Assembly (NCBI RefSeq): GCF_052324685.1
Contig: NC_135225.1
Coordinates: 13,920,110 to 13,984,109, forward strand
Reading direction: 5' to 3'
Source: Brachyhypopomus gauderio
Taxonomy: Eukaryota; Chordata; Actinopteri; Gymnotiformes; Hypopomidae
Length of the DNA: 64,000 bases
Part shown: piece by piece, positions 1-30,377 of the stretch
Position numbering within the stretch: the first letter of the stretch is position 1
Layout of the letters: each line of letters begins with the position of its first letter
Program-made: the position numbers and the translations under genes
The notes under the pieces: model-generated
Database searches by the model: none
What the model was told of the DNA's origin: nothing
What the model saw: the letters and a program-made list of their open reading frames with translations, nothing else

Positions 1-46
<46 letters not shown>
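1..46. repeat. (CA)n microsatellite at the left edge
   Basis: Pure CA dinucleotide run that begins outside the window. It lies in the last intron of eif4e1c, since the next exon of that gene is not present to its right. Confidence 0.95.
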
Positions 47-47
<1 letters not shown>

Positions 48-131
48 TAAGATATGCCTGTATTGTTCACAACATTTCCATATTAAGTGGTTTGTATTTT
101 TTTTCCATTTGTTTGTGAACGTCCACCTTAC

Positions 132-2186
132 CCTATGTGTGTTATGGCTTCTTTGTTCTCATAGTCAGTTGTCCAGACAGCAATTTTATCTCCTTTCGTT
201 CGTATATTGACTACAGCACCACACACATCATCGCTGTAGTCATCGAAAGCCTCTCCTATGAGGCAAAGGAGCTGTGACCACACAGAGGAAAAAATTACAG
301 CAGGCTTGAAGCAGACTGAAGCAGGCTGAAGCAGACTGAAGCAGACTGAAGCAGGAGCAGAGCCACTGGGACACCCACCGTTTCCAGCCAGAAACGGTCC
401 AGGTCGAATTTTCTCTGCTGCTTGTTGAGGGTGATGAGCCAGCGGCCTCCTTTCTTATTCCTCTCATCCTCCCACATGGGCTCGATCCCATCCTGCCACA
501 TGGACACACGGGGACATCAGAGCCCCAACTGTGCAGTTTAAGGCTAAAGGCCAAACTTATAGTACATCACCATGAAGACACATTACACTGGCCTCACTTC
601 TGTCCTACAGAGACAGATATTTAACGCTTATGACCAGAACTCACCTTGAACAGTGAGTAGTCACAACCCGACATCAAATTACTGGATAGCTGAATGTGAT
701 TATAAAGCCTAGAAAGGCAAAAAAAAAAAAAAAATCAGTCAGTCTGAAACAGTGAGGTGTCTCTTGTGAAATTGTCCTCTGGTGCTGCATAAAGCATTGA
801 GACTTACGCCCAAAAATCTTCTACTGTGTCAAACTTGGAAATCAGACGCAGGTTTGCTTGCCATGTTTTGCTCTTGTCATTTTTGAAGAACCATAAAGAC
901 CATCTGTTCAAGATTTGCAGAATAGAAATATATCCTTTGCATGACAAATGAGACCCAAAAGATAAAAAAGTGTTTGTTTGTTTGTGATATATATATATCC
1001 CCCCCCCCGCACACACACATTCAATACATAAAATGCCCCCCCCCCCCCCCCCCCCACAAAATAAATAAATAAAAAAAACCATAGTGTGTGAAATTCTATG
1101 TGCTAATATGAATGCCAGTCCTGCAAAGTATCTCTTGGTTTACTTGTTTTGTAGTGGATGTTTTATGTAGCACTCAGGGCTGGCAATCTCTAGACGCGTC
1201 TCCTCTGAGTTCTCCTCTTCACTCTTAGATGAATTTGAGATGATTTCCTGGAGGACAAGAAAATCAACAATACATGGTAACAGAAACACTCGTTATTACA
1301 ATATACATCCATTTCTAACATTTGAGGCCACCAGAAGCCTCTGCCAGTGCTGACATTTGAGCTGAAAGTAGTTATTCTTTGACACGTGTCCGTTACCTAT
1401 AAAACACAACAGCTGGAACAAAAAAACAAGCTAGGCAAATGTCCAACCCGGTGTTGGGTTCTTAATTTCGTGCTGAACCATCATTTTAACAGTGTTTTAC
1501 AGACGGGCAGGACGAAGTGTGTCAATAGTCCTACGGTAATGGAGAGACGTACTGAGGGCGCGCTGGGTAGTTACACATGTGGCAAAAGCGACCTTACTCG
1601 GGCATAGACTACCTGCCGCTGTCACCCCGTTTGACCAGTGTCAATACACTGTGTGTTTTTAACTCAGCCAGAAAAACTAACTCCGGTTCTGAGCCAACAT
1701 GTGGTGGCCAATTCCGCCCAGCCAAAAGACCAGGAAGGTACGAGGCTAGCTTGCTAGCTAGCTATGATTTTATTCTCGTTAACTATTGGCAACGCGATGC
1801 GGGGTAGCATGCGGCAATACAGAAACCTAAGTGTTATATACACACCCGAAGTAGTAACTACATCTTCAGGTTGTGTTAACCTAACCCGCTAGTGAGGTCG
1901 TTCAGCTGGGTGAGTTACGGCGAGTCTCAAAACAAGCCCACTAGTCTCAGCCCAACTTGTTAGATAGCTCGAAGTTAACGTTGAGACTCTCGGCTTTCCC
2001 ATTCAAACAACTCGATTAAGTTTACAAAAGTCTAACCGTGGGGCACATTGCGACGTTATTATGAGCTAAACCCATCTATTTGTTCATTTCTGTTTGAAGG
2101 TCGACTTCCGATAGCCGAACAGTGCACGGAAAATAAAAAATATCCTTAGGGGTAACGCATCGACTCACCGGCTCCGCAGTCGCCAT
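132..2186 (-). CDS. eif4e1c: Eukaryotic translation initiation factor 4E, eif4e1c-type (3' end off window)
   Basis: Cap-binding subunit of eIF4F, which recruits capped mRNA to the ribosome. Coding exons, in transcript order on the minus strand: 2169-2186 (MATAEP), 1144-1247, 808-903, 645-708, 379-492, 132-271. All junctions are GT-AG and phases close exactly. Recognisable eIF4E blocks are KHPLQN, LWFFKNDKSKTWQANLRLIS, DTVEDFWALYNHIQLSSN, CDYSLFKDGIEPMWEDE, GGRWLITLNKQQR and DLDRFWLET, then GEAFDDYSDDVCGAVVNIR and ITHIG. The cap-stacking tryptophans are seen in LWFF/W and EPMWEDE. The terminal exon (RVYKERLGL to FVV in the family) lies left of the window. The MATAEP start and the acidic N-terminus with SEEENSEET fit the fish eif4e1c paralogue better than canonical eif4ea/b; this paralogue choice is inference. 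The start sits 509 bp from the divergent fam241a start. Confidence 0.92.
299..356. repeat. Short tandem decamer array in eif4e1c intron 5
   Basis: About six imperfect copies of a 10-bp unit (GAAGCAGACT or GAAGCAGGCT) fill most of the 107-bp intron between exons 5 (379-492) and 6 (132-271). Read on the gene strand, the array is CTTCAG-like and pyrimidine-rich, so it supplies repeated acceptor-like CTTCAG motifs just before the true acceptor. Confidence 0.8.
990..1055. repeat. Low-complexity TA / poly-C / CA stretch
   Basis: In eif4e1c intron 2: a short (TA)n, then two poly-C runs (about 9 and 20 bases) separated by a short CA run. No coding signal. Confidence 0.9.
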
Positions 2187-2694
2187 TTTACATGAGTTGT
2201 TCACAGGCCTCATATGGGACACTCGGTCTCATTGGAGGAACCACCTCAAACGACATGTAGGGCATGTAGACGAGTGTCAAACAAACTCAGGCTGACGGCT
2301 CCTTAGCGGTAATGTAAAAATATAAATATATATTAAGGTCACACCAATTTAATAAAAAAATGCCCACCGGATGTTATTATTTGACATTATACAGCTCAAA
2401 CATACAAGTTGATTGCATGAATTTGTAGTGAAACTTTTGGACTGGAACACGTGGCTAAGTAAGAGATGGCAAAAGTGTACTGTACAACGTAAATACACCT
2501 ACACAGTCACTCATAAGGAGACTTTAGCGGTAATATTTATGTGTTTTGACACGTTGAACGGAGCTTCGGTTGCGATTTATGTGACGTCACCAAGTCCCGT
2601 GTTTGACAGGCTAGACCGGAAGCGTTTCAAACAAGGTTCAGATATTCACTATCTCAGGGTTTTTTTTTTACCTCGTCTTAGCATTTGGAGAGAA
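2187..2694. promoter_or_regulatory. Candidate bidirectional promoter between eif4e1c and fam241a
   Basis: The 508 bp between two divergent start codons must hold both 5' UTRs and core promoters. No clear TATA box is placed properly for either gene. A perfect palindromic cAMP-response element, TGACGTCA, lies at 2582-2589, about 106 bp before the fam241a start. That the two genes share this promoter is inference from spacing. Confidence 0.55.
2582..2589. promoter_or_regulatory. Perfect CRE palindrome (TGACGTCA)
   Basis: Exact CREB/ATF consensus within the sequence GTGACGTCAC upstream of fam241a. The match is seen directly; occupancy is unknown. Confidence 0.6.
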
Positions 2695-4026
<1,332 letters not shown>

Positions 4027-4935
4027 AGGCAGAGGCAGCACAGGCGTCAGGGAGAACTGACTAACAAGTGCCAACCTCAGGGCAAAAGACAGATGGAGAG
4101 GCAAGGGTTCCTTTCTGTTTTGTACCTGTCTAATGGAGATCAGCTCAATGAATGTCCCCTATGAGCACTGTCATGTGTGGTGGGCTTTAGGTCCCTGTCC
4201 TTGGCCAGCCTGATAACTGCATGCATATACAGTGCCTTGCAAAGAAATGTTTCTGCTGGATGAATATTTAGAGACTGTGTATCATTTATAATGCAGACAA
4301 ATTTGGAAAAAAATAGATTAAAACTGGTTGTATGAGGCAATGTAAGAAGAGAAAAAATAAGATAATTCTTTATTAGTCCCACACGGGAAATTCACAAGAA
4401 AGATGGGATTCTAGTAAATAATGTATGTCTTTGAAGATGAAGTCGTACTGGGGTATGGAATCACACAGTACACAGTAGCAAAGGATTCATTTATGTTATG
4501 TCTGCCCTAATTGAGGTGTTTTTGATATGCATGCCTTCCTTGAATATAAATTCATACTGAATTGTAAGTCTATATTCATGACTGCCATGAATATTAAAGA
4601 ATAGAAAATAGGAATTATACAAGTTACCTTATTCAAAAAAATGATACATGCCATATCATGCATTTTATTTCTTTATTTTTTGTAAGATGAAAGCTGCAGA
4701 GGTTTTTGGGTGTACCGTCTCAAAGCTGCTGTAGTCCTTTCTGCATTCATCATACAACTGCACTAGAGGGCAATCTTCCCCCTGATGATGTTCATTTAAA
4801 AGTTCATGGCTGGATGTAGGCATAGGAGAAGGGTAAATATACTATAGGGTCCACATGCAGTCCAACTTTGTTGTTTGTATCAATTACACATTGTCATATT
4901 TCTGCATGGAACTAATGCTTGGAGCTTATGCAGAG

Positions 4936-5032
4936 GCTAATGGATATATCTGATAATGGATAATTGATGATGGATAATGGATAGAATTGATAATGGATAT
5001 ACCTAATAATGGATAATGGATATATCTGATTG
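4936..5032. repeat. Imperfect tandem repeat (TGGATAATGGATA-like)
   Basis: Several diverged copies of ATAATGGATA with interspersed ATATATCTGAT; simple-sequence origin. Confidence 0.75.
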
Positions 5033-5369
5033 TATGTATCTGTCTCATAAGTAGTGAATTGCCCAAAATGTTCCAAATTTGACATGAGACTGGGAATCTG
5101 TGCAATATCAATTTGCTTTGATAACTGCATTACTATTACCACGATCTCTTTCTCTGTCCTGCTATCAAACATTTTACCAATACAAATTCATATTTATTGC
5201 ATACGATTGCTTTCACATAGTTATCTGGCTTGCTAATATAAATCAATGCAAATATTCTATTTATACATGCAAATATGCAAATATATGAAGTAAATGACAC
5301 ATATAATGGTTATATAGACAAACATTTTCTTTTGTATAGGCTATGCCTTAAACAAGAGGTTTGAAATAT

Positions 5370-5375
<6 letters not shown>

Positions 5376-5468
<93 letters not shown>

Positions 5469-5473
5469 TATAT
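5376..5473. repeat. (TA)n microsatellite
   Basis: Nearly pure TA run of about 95 bases with two interruptions (AAAT and ATAATA). Confidence 0.95.
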
Positions 5474-6319
5474 GATTAACTAAGTGTCACAGAATACAGG
5501 CTGGTAGTGTTATTGCCATATCACAGTGTTTAGCCATCATTGTCATTCATTAAAATAATATAATTATTTTCCTTGTTCTGTGTGTAAAAATGCATTTGCA
5601 GTTTATAACTGTTTAGTTATACCTCAGTTATGATATTTTGCCATAATTTTGATAATCATTTAAGCAATCGTGCTATATTTTCTATCACTGTTTTGGACAA
5701 ACTTTAGGAAAATTAATTATAAAGCAAATGATTTTTTAAATATTTTAAATCTATATCTGTAATTGAACTTAATATTTGGGTATATACAGTAAATAAACAT
5801 ATGTTTTAAAGAAAACTGCTTGATTTGAATGCAAATTAATGACCAGTCAGGTATTTTATGTCAGATTCAGAGTTAGACAATCCAAACAAGAAAGATATTC
5901 CTTAAATAAAGTTCTGTGGTGTAGGTGCATGCAAAAATGATCAGACTGGGACTAATGGAGTAAATGTCTGTATGTCTGGAAATGTCTGGAAAGCTGTAAG
6001 CATCTGAGGATTCAGCCTGCTAGAGTCACTACTGGAACTCCCGATATGTCACAATTGCAATAAAGATCGTAAATGCTTATGATGTCACAATGACTGGCTT
6101 GGCAGTAGCTATTGTGAGGAGCAAATTAATGAATGTGCATTTAGACCAGCCAGACCATGCAAGTGCAGGTTATCTTCATCGTATACACTGTGCAAATGGT
6201 CATTCAAATTTATCATCGTATTTCAGCCATTTTTTCCCACATTCATTCTACATTTTCTATTATATCAAAGCTCCCTGTTTGCCTGTGCCTCAGAAACACT
6301 GCAAATAGTGTTTTTGTAG

Positions 6320-9227
6320 AACTGTGAACAGTGAAGGTCAGTGGCCAGAGCAGGGCAGGCTCCTGGATGCAGTGCACCATCTGGAGGCAAAGCTGCAGGT
6401 GTGCCATCTAAGGCAGATGGAGCTCCTTGACACCATCTCAAGCACTCAGCATAAGTGGAGAGCACAGGAGACCCGTCTACACAAAGAAGGTGTAGCCTGC
6501 GCAGTTGCATGCACCGTAGACACAAACAGCACTTACACATGAAATCATGACACAACCCTGTGGCTCACAGCCACCCCTACACACTAATGTGTTTGTTCCT
6601 GTGCTTTTAGTCACCTCCCTAACAAGTCTGCTGAGTGAACTGCGTTACATGACAGATCACCTGATAGAAAAGGTCAGGACCGAGCAGCTCAGAACATCCA
6701 AATGTGAACAGACTCCGCCCTCAGCACGGCAAGAGGTCCACGGTACAGCCAATCATGACGCTGAGCTCTGGTGAGCAAAGCAGCACAAGCAGAGTTAAAC
6801 GTCCAATATTTCGCTAATCACCGTAACCATGAGGAAAACCAGCCTTTTATTACCTCCCCACTTTCCTGTGGCCACACCTGGAACAAGCTACACAATCATC
6901 AGTCAGTTCAGCACTGTGTTTCTAAAGCGGAGGAAAACATGAGTGAACTGCAGGGCCTTAATATGTTGTTCAGAAAAGCGTGTGTTGACTGTGCTGACTT
7001 TGTGACCTCTTTTTCTTGACATATCGAAGTGCTAAGATGACAAGCAAACAGGCTGGTGAAGATGCTGAGGTACCTTTAATGCCCCTATGGACATGTTGAG
7101 TCATACCTACTAAGACTTGCAGATTCAGTAATAGGCAAGTGTGTGTTGTAAGGTATTCATGGACGCTGCAGAAGGTAAAAAGGTCATATGGTAAAAAGCT
7201 CATATCTGCTCCAAACCTTCAACCTCCTATCACATGCTCACACAGTTGATAACTAGGACGCAGGCACATATTCCACTAGTTATTATGTTCCACGGGTGCA
7301 AGAAGCGTTGCATGAAGTGAACAGACGTTTGTGTGTGCGCGCGCGGATGTGAATGCCTCGTGTATTATATAATGCATATGTGCTATTTTTGCTTTGCTAT
7401 ACGTCAAAATTCTATATGCTTTGCTATATGTCAAGAGTTGCTCATTCAAGTATTTGTTCCTGTGTAGGTCTCATACTTTAGGTGCCAATCAGAACGTGGA
7501 GAGACTGAAGGACATATTCTGAAGCAGCAGAAGAACTATGAGGTGGAGTTGGGATACAAGTCCACCCAGGAGATCGTGTCCGGTCAACATACGGTCAGCA
7601 TCAAGGAGAGCTTGAGACTGAGGATTCAAAAGGTCTGTAACACCTTACGAAATAAAGCCAATGGAGAAAAAGCACAAAAGGTGTCCGTTTACAAACACCG
7701 CCCCCATCGGAGTGGCCAGCAGCTACAGGCTAAGATAGAGGGAGAAGCAAACGGAATGCAACAACTGTCCAATGGGACACCAAGATGGCAGAACCTGGAA
7801 CAAGGATTACTGCAGGCCCTAGAGGAACATCTAGAAATCTGTAGGTGGAGACAGAGAGAGAGAGATGAAGAGGGAGATATTTTATGAGTAAACAGCCAAT
7901 TTGTCTACCAGTGGTGAAACTAATAGAAACGTTACCTTGTTACAGTAGGTTTATTAATGATGCATTAAGTCTAAATGCAATGTAATGTTATTCTGTAATG
8001 TGTAACATACATGAAAAAAAAGTTTTACGTTTGTACATAATTCAACAAAGAGGTTTTTCACTTCTCAGAACCACATCGCCACAGTGGATTGTGGATCGTC
8101 TTTTTTGTTATTGTCAGAAAGGGTTTCATCAGCATGTGTCTAGTATTGTGGGGTAGGAATCATGCAAGTAGTCTTAGCATTGTTTTTGTAATGTTTAACT
8201 GAGGAAGGGATGACGCAAGTGCAAAAAAGTAAGATTTATTTAAATAAATAGAATGCTAAACACTAGGCACGAGGACAATACGGAACACAGGGAAAATATA
8301 AAACAACTAAGCAGAAAGGACAATACTAAACTAAACCAACGGGAACCAGGATCTACATGGAGAGAAATAGCGATAAGTGACGAACAGTATATTCATAAAA
8401 CAACCACGGGTAGAATGACAAACTAAGTAATACAGACAACACTAATCAGAGAGAACACTGAACACGAATGAACAACAAAACTGGCGCAACATATAACAAA
8501 ACACAGTGAGAACATCGCGACTAAGGAACAATAGAGCTAGGGCACAAACAGGCTACAAAGGAAGCACACACAGACAAGTAACAAGAGAAAGGGAGAAAGC
8601 TACATGGGGAAATCAAAATATGATAGGAACACGGAGACCAAATACACAGGTTACAGAAAACACACGGAACTATCGTCAAAAGAACAAGGGGCGAGAACTA
8701 AAGGGAAAAGAAAAACACAATAGCGAAATCACAGGAGAATATCATACGTGGTATCAGGAGACAGAGGAGGAAGAGAGCAGGGAACAGAGAGGACTTACGA
8801 CAATCACAGACGAGGAAGGACTGGGGAAATTAAATACACTGGGGAACATGAACGAGGCACAGCTGGAGAACAATGAGGACAGGGACGTGACAGACGGAGG
8901 GAACTATGGAAATGGGGAAACAAGGCGGGACAAGGGAGGAGGGCGGAGCTTGGCGTGACAGTTTTATAGTAACAGTAAACTGCAGTAAACCGTGACAGTT
9001 GAATAACAGAAAGTCAATGAATCTGTTTTGTTTGCCACTTTGTTTCTCAGCTAAGTGAAATCCAGAAAAAGTTTGAGGTGGAGCGAAAGTGATCGTGTGA
9101 GCTACTGAAAGAGAACAACTGCTTGATGTCTCTCCTGGGCACAGTGTTTGCCACAGTCCATGAGCTGCAGCCTCTCCTCCTGTGCAGTCAGCAGATTCTA
9201 GTGCAGACCCTGAACCACAGCACTTAA
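6320..9227 (+). CDS. Unrecognised coiled-coil protein gene, possibly truncated by an in-frame TGA
   Basis: I do not recognise the family. A chain of exons with compatible phases can be built: 6320-6489, 6611-6770, 7030-7069, 7468-7632 (or longer, open to 7887) and 9051-9227. The products are Leu/Glu/Gln/Lys-rich and coiled-coil-like: RLLDAVHHLEAKLQVCHLRQ, then LTSLLSELRYMTDHLIEK, then ILKQQKNYEVELGYKSTQE, then ALEEHLEI, and in the last exon LSEIQKKFEVERK. That last exon has TGA at 9090-9092 directly after FEVERK. The frame then continues open for 44 codons (CELLKENNCLMSLL...) to TAA at 9225-9227. The tail still reads like protein, so the TGA could be a decayed CGA arginine codon or a recently acquired early stop. 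An AATAAA follows at 9304. The first exon was not found. Whether the gene is functional or a pseudogene is open. Confidence 0.5.
8200..8960. mobile_element. Dispersed repeat in the last intron of the coiled-coil gene
   Basis: A purine-rich block about 760 bp long with the composition of repeat copies common in fish genomes. It starts near GATGACGCAAGTGC and ends with GGGCGGAGCTTGGCGTGACA. A similar purine-rich block occurs at about 21567-21840. The long plus-strand reading frame inside is Arg/Lys/Asn-rich and shows no domain. The class is not resolved. Confidence 0.55.
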
Positions 9228-9303
9228 CACACCGCCATGAGTCAACATGCACTTGTGTGTGGAAGTGAGGGAAATGCATCACAGAGCAAAAGCATGATGT
9301 CCC

Positions 9304-9309
9304 AATAAA
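9304..9309 (+). terminator. Poly(A) signal AATAAA for the coiled-coil gene
   Basis: Canonical hexamer 77 bp after the TAA at 9225-9227, in the expected orientation. Confidence 0.6.
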
Positions 9310-10352
9310 AAAACAACCCAAATACCTAAATGAAACTGTATTTTGTTGCAAAATGACGTTTTACAAATACATGAAAATGATAGGTTTAGGTTTTCAAACT
9401 GTAGAAAGTGTAACATATGCAGAAAAAAAAACTTTAGCTGACAACTCTCTAAGGTTTTTTTATTATTATTTGAAACTAATTTGAAACTTTTTCTTTCAAC
9501 TAGAATCACTGCACAACATCTACCAAGTAAATCATCTGCTTGATCCAAGTTTCAAACTTTTGCTACGTGTGCTATGAAGAAGCCTCCCCAATTCATATGC
9601 TCTTGACTTAATAACTTTAATAAATATCCTTGAAATGTATAGCACTACAAAATTTGTTTATAGTGGCTGGTACCTGTAACTATAGTCTGTGTCCCTGACA
9701 CAGTTATGAATGTGCAGACATTCAAACACATTTACTACTAAACTCAGGCAGTTACTCAGATTACATAACCCCATGCCCTACATAGCCTAGAGAAGTGATT
9801 TTTATAATATAAAGTAGGTCTTAGCTGTTCTGTTGATATAAATATCTAGCAGCCTAACTCTCAATACTGAGGAACCTTAAGAACATTAAAAGAAAACAAA
9901 TTGTTCAGCTAAAAAGTCAAATTACAAAACCAGGAGGTAGACCAGGACATACAGAATTCATCATGCAGATTATCATAAAGGCAAAGTAAAAATGATTAAA
10001 TGTTGCATTAAGGTGGTGGCAAAACTCCAACTCGAGCTGAACCAGGTGTTCATGTTTGGGAAAATGCACACAGCTCCTGTCTTGTTGTCATGACTCACGT
10101 GTGATAAGCTCTTTTGGCGATTGCTCACCCCAGGTACAGAGCTCCACAGACTACTTCATGTTTACTGCTAGCTGGCTTTAATTACACTCTTATGTTATCT
10201 TTGCATTACATTAAAATCTAATGTGCATAATTATGGTATTTGAACAGTGTGGCGTTTCATTCTTTATCTATGGACCCGTTGAGTGCATTATAGCCCCTCC
10301 CTCAAGACAGAGGGGCAGGTCTCTCTTCCTTATTCAGACTTTGGTGCTTGTG
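9310..10352. other. Intergenic, adh8-like upstream region
   Basis: No exon or repeat family recognised. Presumed to hold the upstream control region of the adh8-like gene. Confidence 0.6.
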
Positions 10353-10359
10353 TATATAA
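10353..10359 (+). promoter_or_regulatory. TATA box (TATATAA) of the adh8-like gene
   Basis: Located 45 bp before the start codon at 10398, which would place the transcription start about 15 bp before the ATG. TATA-driven promoters are common in the ADH family. Confidence 0.5.
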
Positions 10360-10397
10360 ATCAGTGCCAAATAGTTTGTGCTCACTCTTTCCAAGGC

Positions 10398-13063
<2,666 letters not shown>

Positions 13064-13357
13064 GCGGCCAGTGAAACACCACAGCCATCTTCTCCTGCTA
13101 CTTTTGTGGTTTGATTATATAAACACCAGGACTCTGAAATCCTATAGTACTCCTAAAAACATCACTGTAGTCATGCAAGAACTGCATGAATTTTTGCTGG
13201 CTCAGTGAAACTGTGAATTAAAATCCTATAACCAACATTTGTGAACTGTATTGAACGTGCATTAGTTTGTATACCTAATGTTCTAGTTTATTATGCAAAT
13301 ACACAGATATGAAGAAGACACTTTCATGCTCTTATGTAAACTATTAGCATGTGAGAG

Positions 13358-13363
13358 AATAAA
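13358..13363 (+). terminator. Poly(A) signal AATAAA, adh8-like
   Basis: First AATAAA on the sense strand, about 295 bp after the stop codon. Another lies near 13470. Confidence 0.5.
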
Positions 13364-15053
13364 ATGCAAATGTAAAGACACTTCAGCTTCAGAGCTTCTG
13401 TAAAGATGACAGTATTATCCCCAGACCTTCATCAGAACCTTGAACTTAGCTGACTACGGCTCTAACTTGGAAATAAAAACAGAAAATATGGTGGTGAAAA
13501 TGAACTATCCACTCACTTCTCTTCTACAAACATGACTCCACTCCAAGTGCCTCAGTTATGCAACACGGACAGTTAGGAAATCCTGGAACACATCCAGTCA
13601 CATACTTCTCCAGAAGACTGAAGCCAACAGTCTTCTGGACTTCTAAAATTAAATCCAAACATCTTTGACAAATACAATGTGCAGACTGAACACACATGTT
13701 TCTTGACTGATTTTAACACAGTTTTGTTCACTGGCAAGTCCGCCCAGCAGTGTAGCAGTTAGTTATTTTGTCGGACTGCCTTTTAACCTTTAACCATCTA
13801 CTGTGAAAATTAGATGGGCTCCAACTGCTAAAATTTTCCTCGATAAACACGTCCCCTTTTGCACTATTGATTTTGCCAGCAAACTATTTCGGAGGAAACT
13901 ACATGGTTCTAACGGACAGCCACAGTTCTGATCAAACAACCTCTTAAGTAATGTGAGAGGTAATAAGAGAGAGCGAGAAAGAGATAGAAACAGAGAGAGA
14001 GGAAGGAGGAGTCTGTGAAGAGGCCTTGGTAGGTTTTTTTCCAAAAAGCATCACATCAATGCTGTTATACATTCTTTATGATATTTTAGGTTTGTATGAA
14101 TCTTGTCTAGATTAGACAATCTCAACCATACATGGCTTCATAAACTCATAAAAAAATACCCAGAGACCATTCACAAGGAAAATATGCTTTAATTCAGCTT
14201 GAATGCAGACCACTGAAATTGATCTGACTAAGACAAAGACAAAGAGCACCAATGACCCAAACTCCAAACCTCCTGCTGTTAGATCCACCCTTCTGAACAG
14301 CTCTGTACCTAGCAATGCATCAGCCAATGACAAAAAAACTACCTTTTCAACAGAACAAGACAAAAACCAATGGGAGAGCGTTCTGCAACCTTTCGGCCTC
14401 TATATGGTCACAAGACTCCAACATAGAATCTTAGCACATTTTTCTTGCATGTGATCATATACAAATATGCCATAAAAGAGTCTGATGCTGGTAAAATCTA
14501 AAGACAGACATTGTTTTAATGTAGTAATGTTGTGAGGCACTCTTATCAGGATGAGAGAAAGAAAAGAACTGCAGAAATGTTTCGGTCTGTTTGGTATCAT
14601 TTGGAATGACAGTTTCACATATGCTCACTGTCCACAATCATCTGGGCACGACCACATACTGTGTTCTAAATTCATACATTGCCCTCTCCACCAACGAAGT
14701 ACACTGAAACAAATCAGAAACATATGGTTATGCCAGACTACACACACACACACACACATGTACACACACCTCTGCCTCCCAATCAGCCAGAGGGGGGACA
14801 GTACAGCAAGCAGGTCAAAGGTCATTGCCATCCAGTCTGGTCAATTCCAAGCTGAGCCATGTGACTGTTCAGACGACACATTCATAAATAAACAAATCGC
14901 CGCTTGTCGCCCAATTAAACGCTCCCGTCCCACACTCACTCAGCCAATCTCCTGCGCAACAGGGAACCCCAAGTGAGACTGGCTGATCTGTGACGCGGGC
15001 GGAGTGGATGTGTCCTCCACTGGAGGAAGGCCGTGTGGTTCTCAACGACCACT
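13364..15053. other. Convergent 3' flanks of adh8-like and metap1
   Basis: No exon seen. The right part is presumably the metap1 3' UTR; a minus-strand ATTAAA (14188-14193) is a possible poly(A) signal about 860 bp beyond the stop. Confidence 0.5.
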
Positions 15054-29335
<14,282 letters not shown>

Positions 29336-30377
29336 GCTTCCAGGAGAGGGGCGGTGGAGGGTTGTAGTCGCAGCGATGGGGACCTCGAGAGGGAGGGACT
29401 CGTGTGTAGCTGTTTCCTAAAATGTCCAACATTTCCATCTCATTTATCTGGTTACAGTATATATTTCTTTTTTTTTGTCAAGCATTCTTATCTGTAAAAT
29501 ATATGTATTTGCGTTAATATGGTGTTAATATTTAAATGTTTTTGTTTTAAGTGTTTTCATTAATTTTGCAGCATATCATAGACCAACACATTTGCATACA
29601 AATGTACAGTAGGAGCCATTTGCCCAGAAACTGGAAGAAGCAGTGATTGAACTGATTATTTTTTGGGTGATAAAATTTGATTTCAGCATTGCTTTATCCC
29701 TGCTTCCTAGAGCATGTGTGTGACTGCTGATTTGCTCTTGGTTATCTTAATGCCTGATTTACAACATCTGCAGAGATTATGGCAGTGTTTGGGAATGCCA
29801 CACTCACACAGCAGTGGATCTACATCCCCAGCATATCTGACTCATCACTATGCAGATGTTCCACTGTATATCCCTGAGTATTCCTCTTTCTGTATATGTG
29901 GTTTATGCACTGTTTGCCACAAGCCTGTGTTGGTGCACATGCGACTTCCACAAAAGCCACACTGTAAAGGATCTCATTTGCATTGAAATGGGATATCCAC
30001 TGCTCCTTTAATTGTTTATCCACTGCTCATTTAATTGTTTATTTATCCACTACTCATTTTTTTGTTATCCATTCTTTACCTTAAGCTCCTCTCTGCCTCT
30101 TCCCTCTTTGTTCATTCTTGCTGTGTGACTGTTTTATTCATGTAAATTGTAACTATATGTCCTCAGTTTCTTTCCATGAAAAATTTTTAGTGATTAACAT
30201 TTTGTGACTTTTTGTGTGTATGCTACTTCAGCCAGCAGTGAGCTGCCATAATTACAGTAGGTTATGGTCACTGTCTCAAAGCACCTAGAGCAATGTATCT
30301 TATTATAGAATTTGGTGCTGTCTAAATGCAATGGTAACCATCAGTGAGTCTTAGCATGTCACTCTTGTCTTCTTCAG
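29336..30377. other. metap1 promoter side / lrit3 pseudogene upstream
   Basis: Divergent spacer. No recognisable first exon of the lrit3 relic and no other gene seen. The first ~100 bases next to the metap1 start are GC-rich and TATA-less, as expected for a housekeeping promoter. Confidence 0.5.

Larger units (their letters stand above)
4027..6319. other. Intergenic, AT-rich; fam241a 3' flank
   Basis: No conserved protein block seen on either strand. Contains the probable fam241a 3' UTR, an imperfect GGATAAT-type tandem patch (about 4936-5032) and a (TA)n run. An upstream first exon of the coiled-coil gene at 6320 may lie here, but I could not identify it. Confidence 0.6.

Noticed and set aside
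8506-8958. 150-aa basic plus-strand frame
   Set aside because: Lies wholly in a purine-rich dispersed repeat; no domain.
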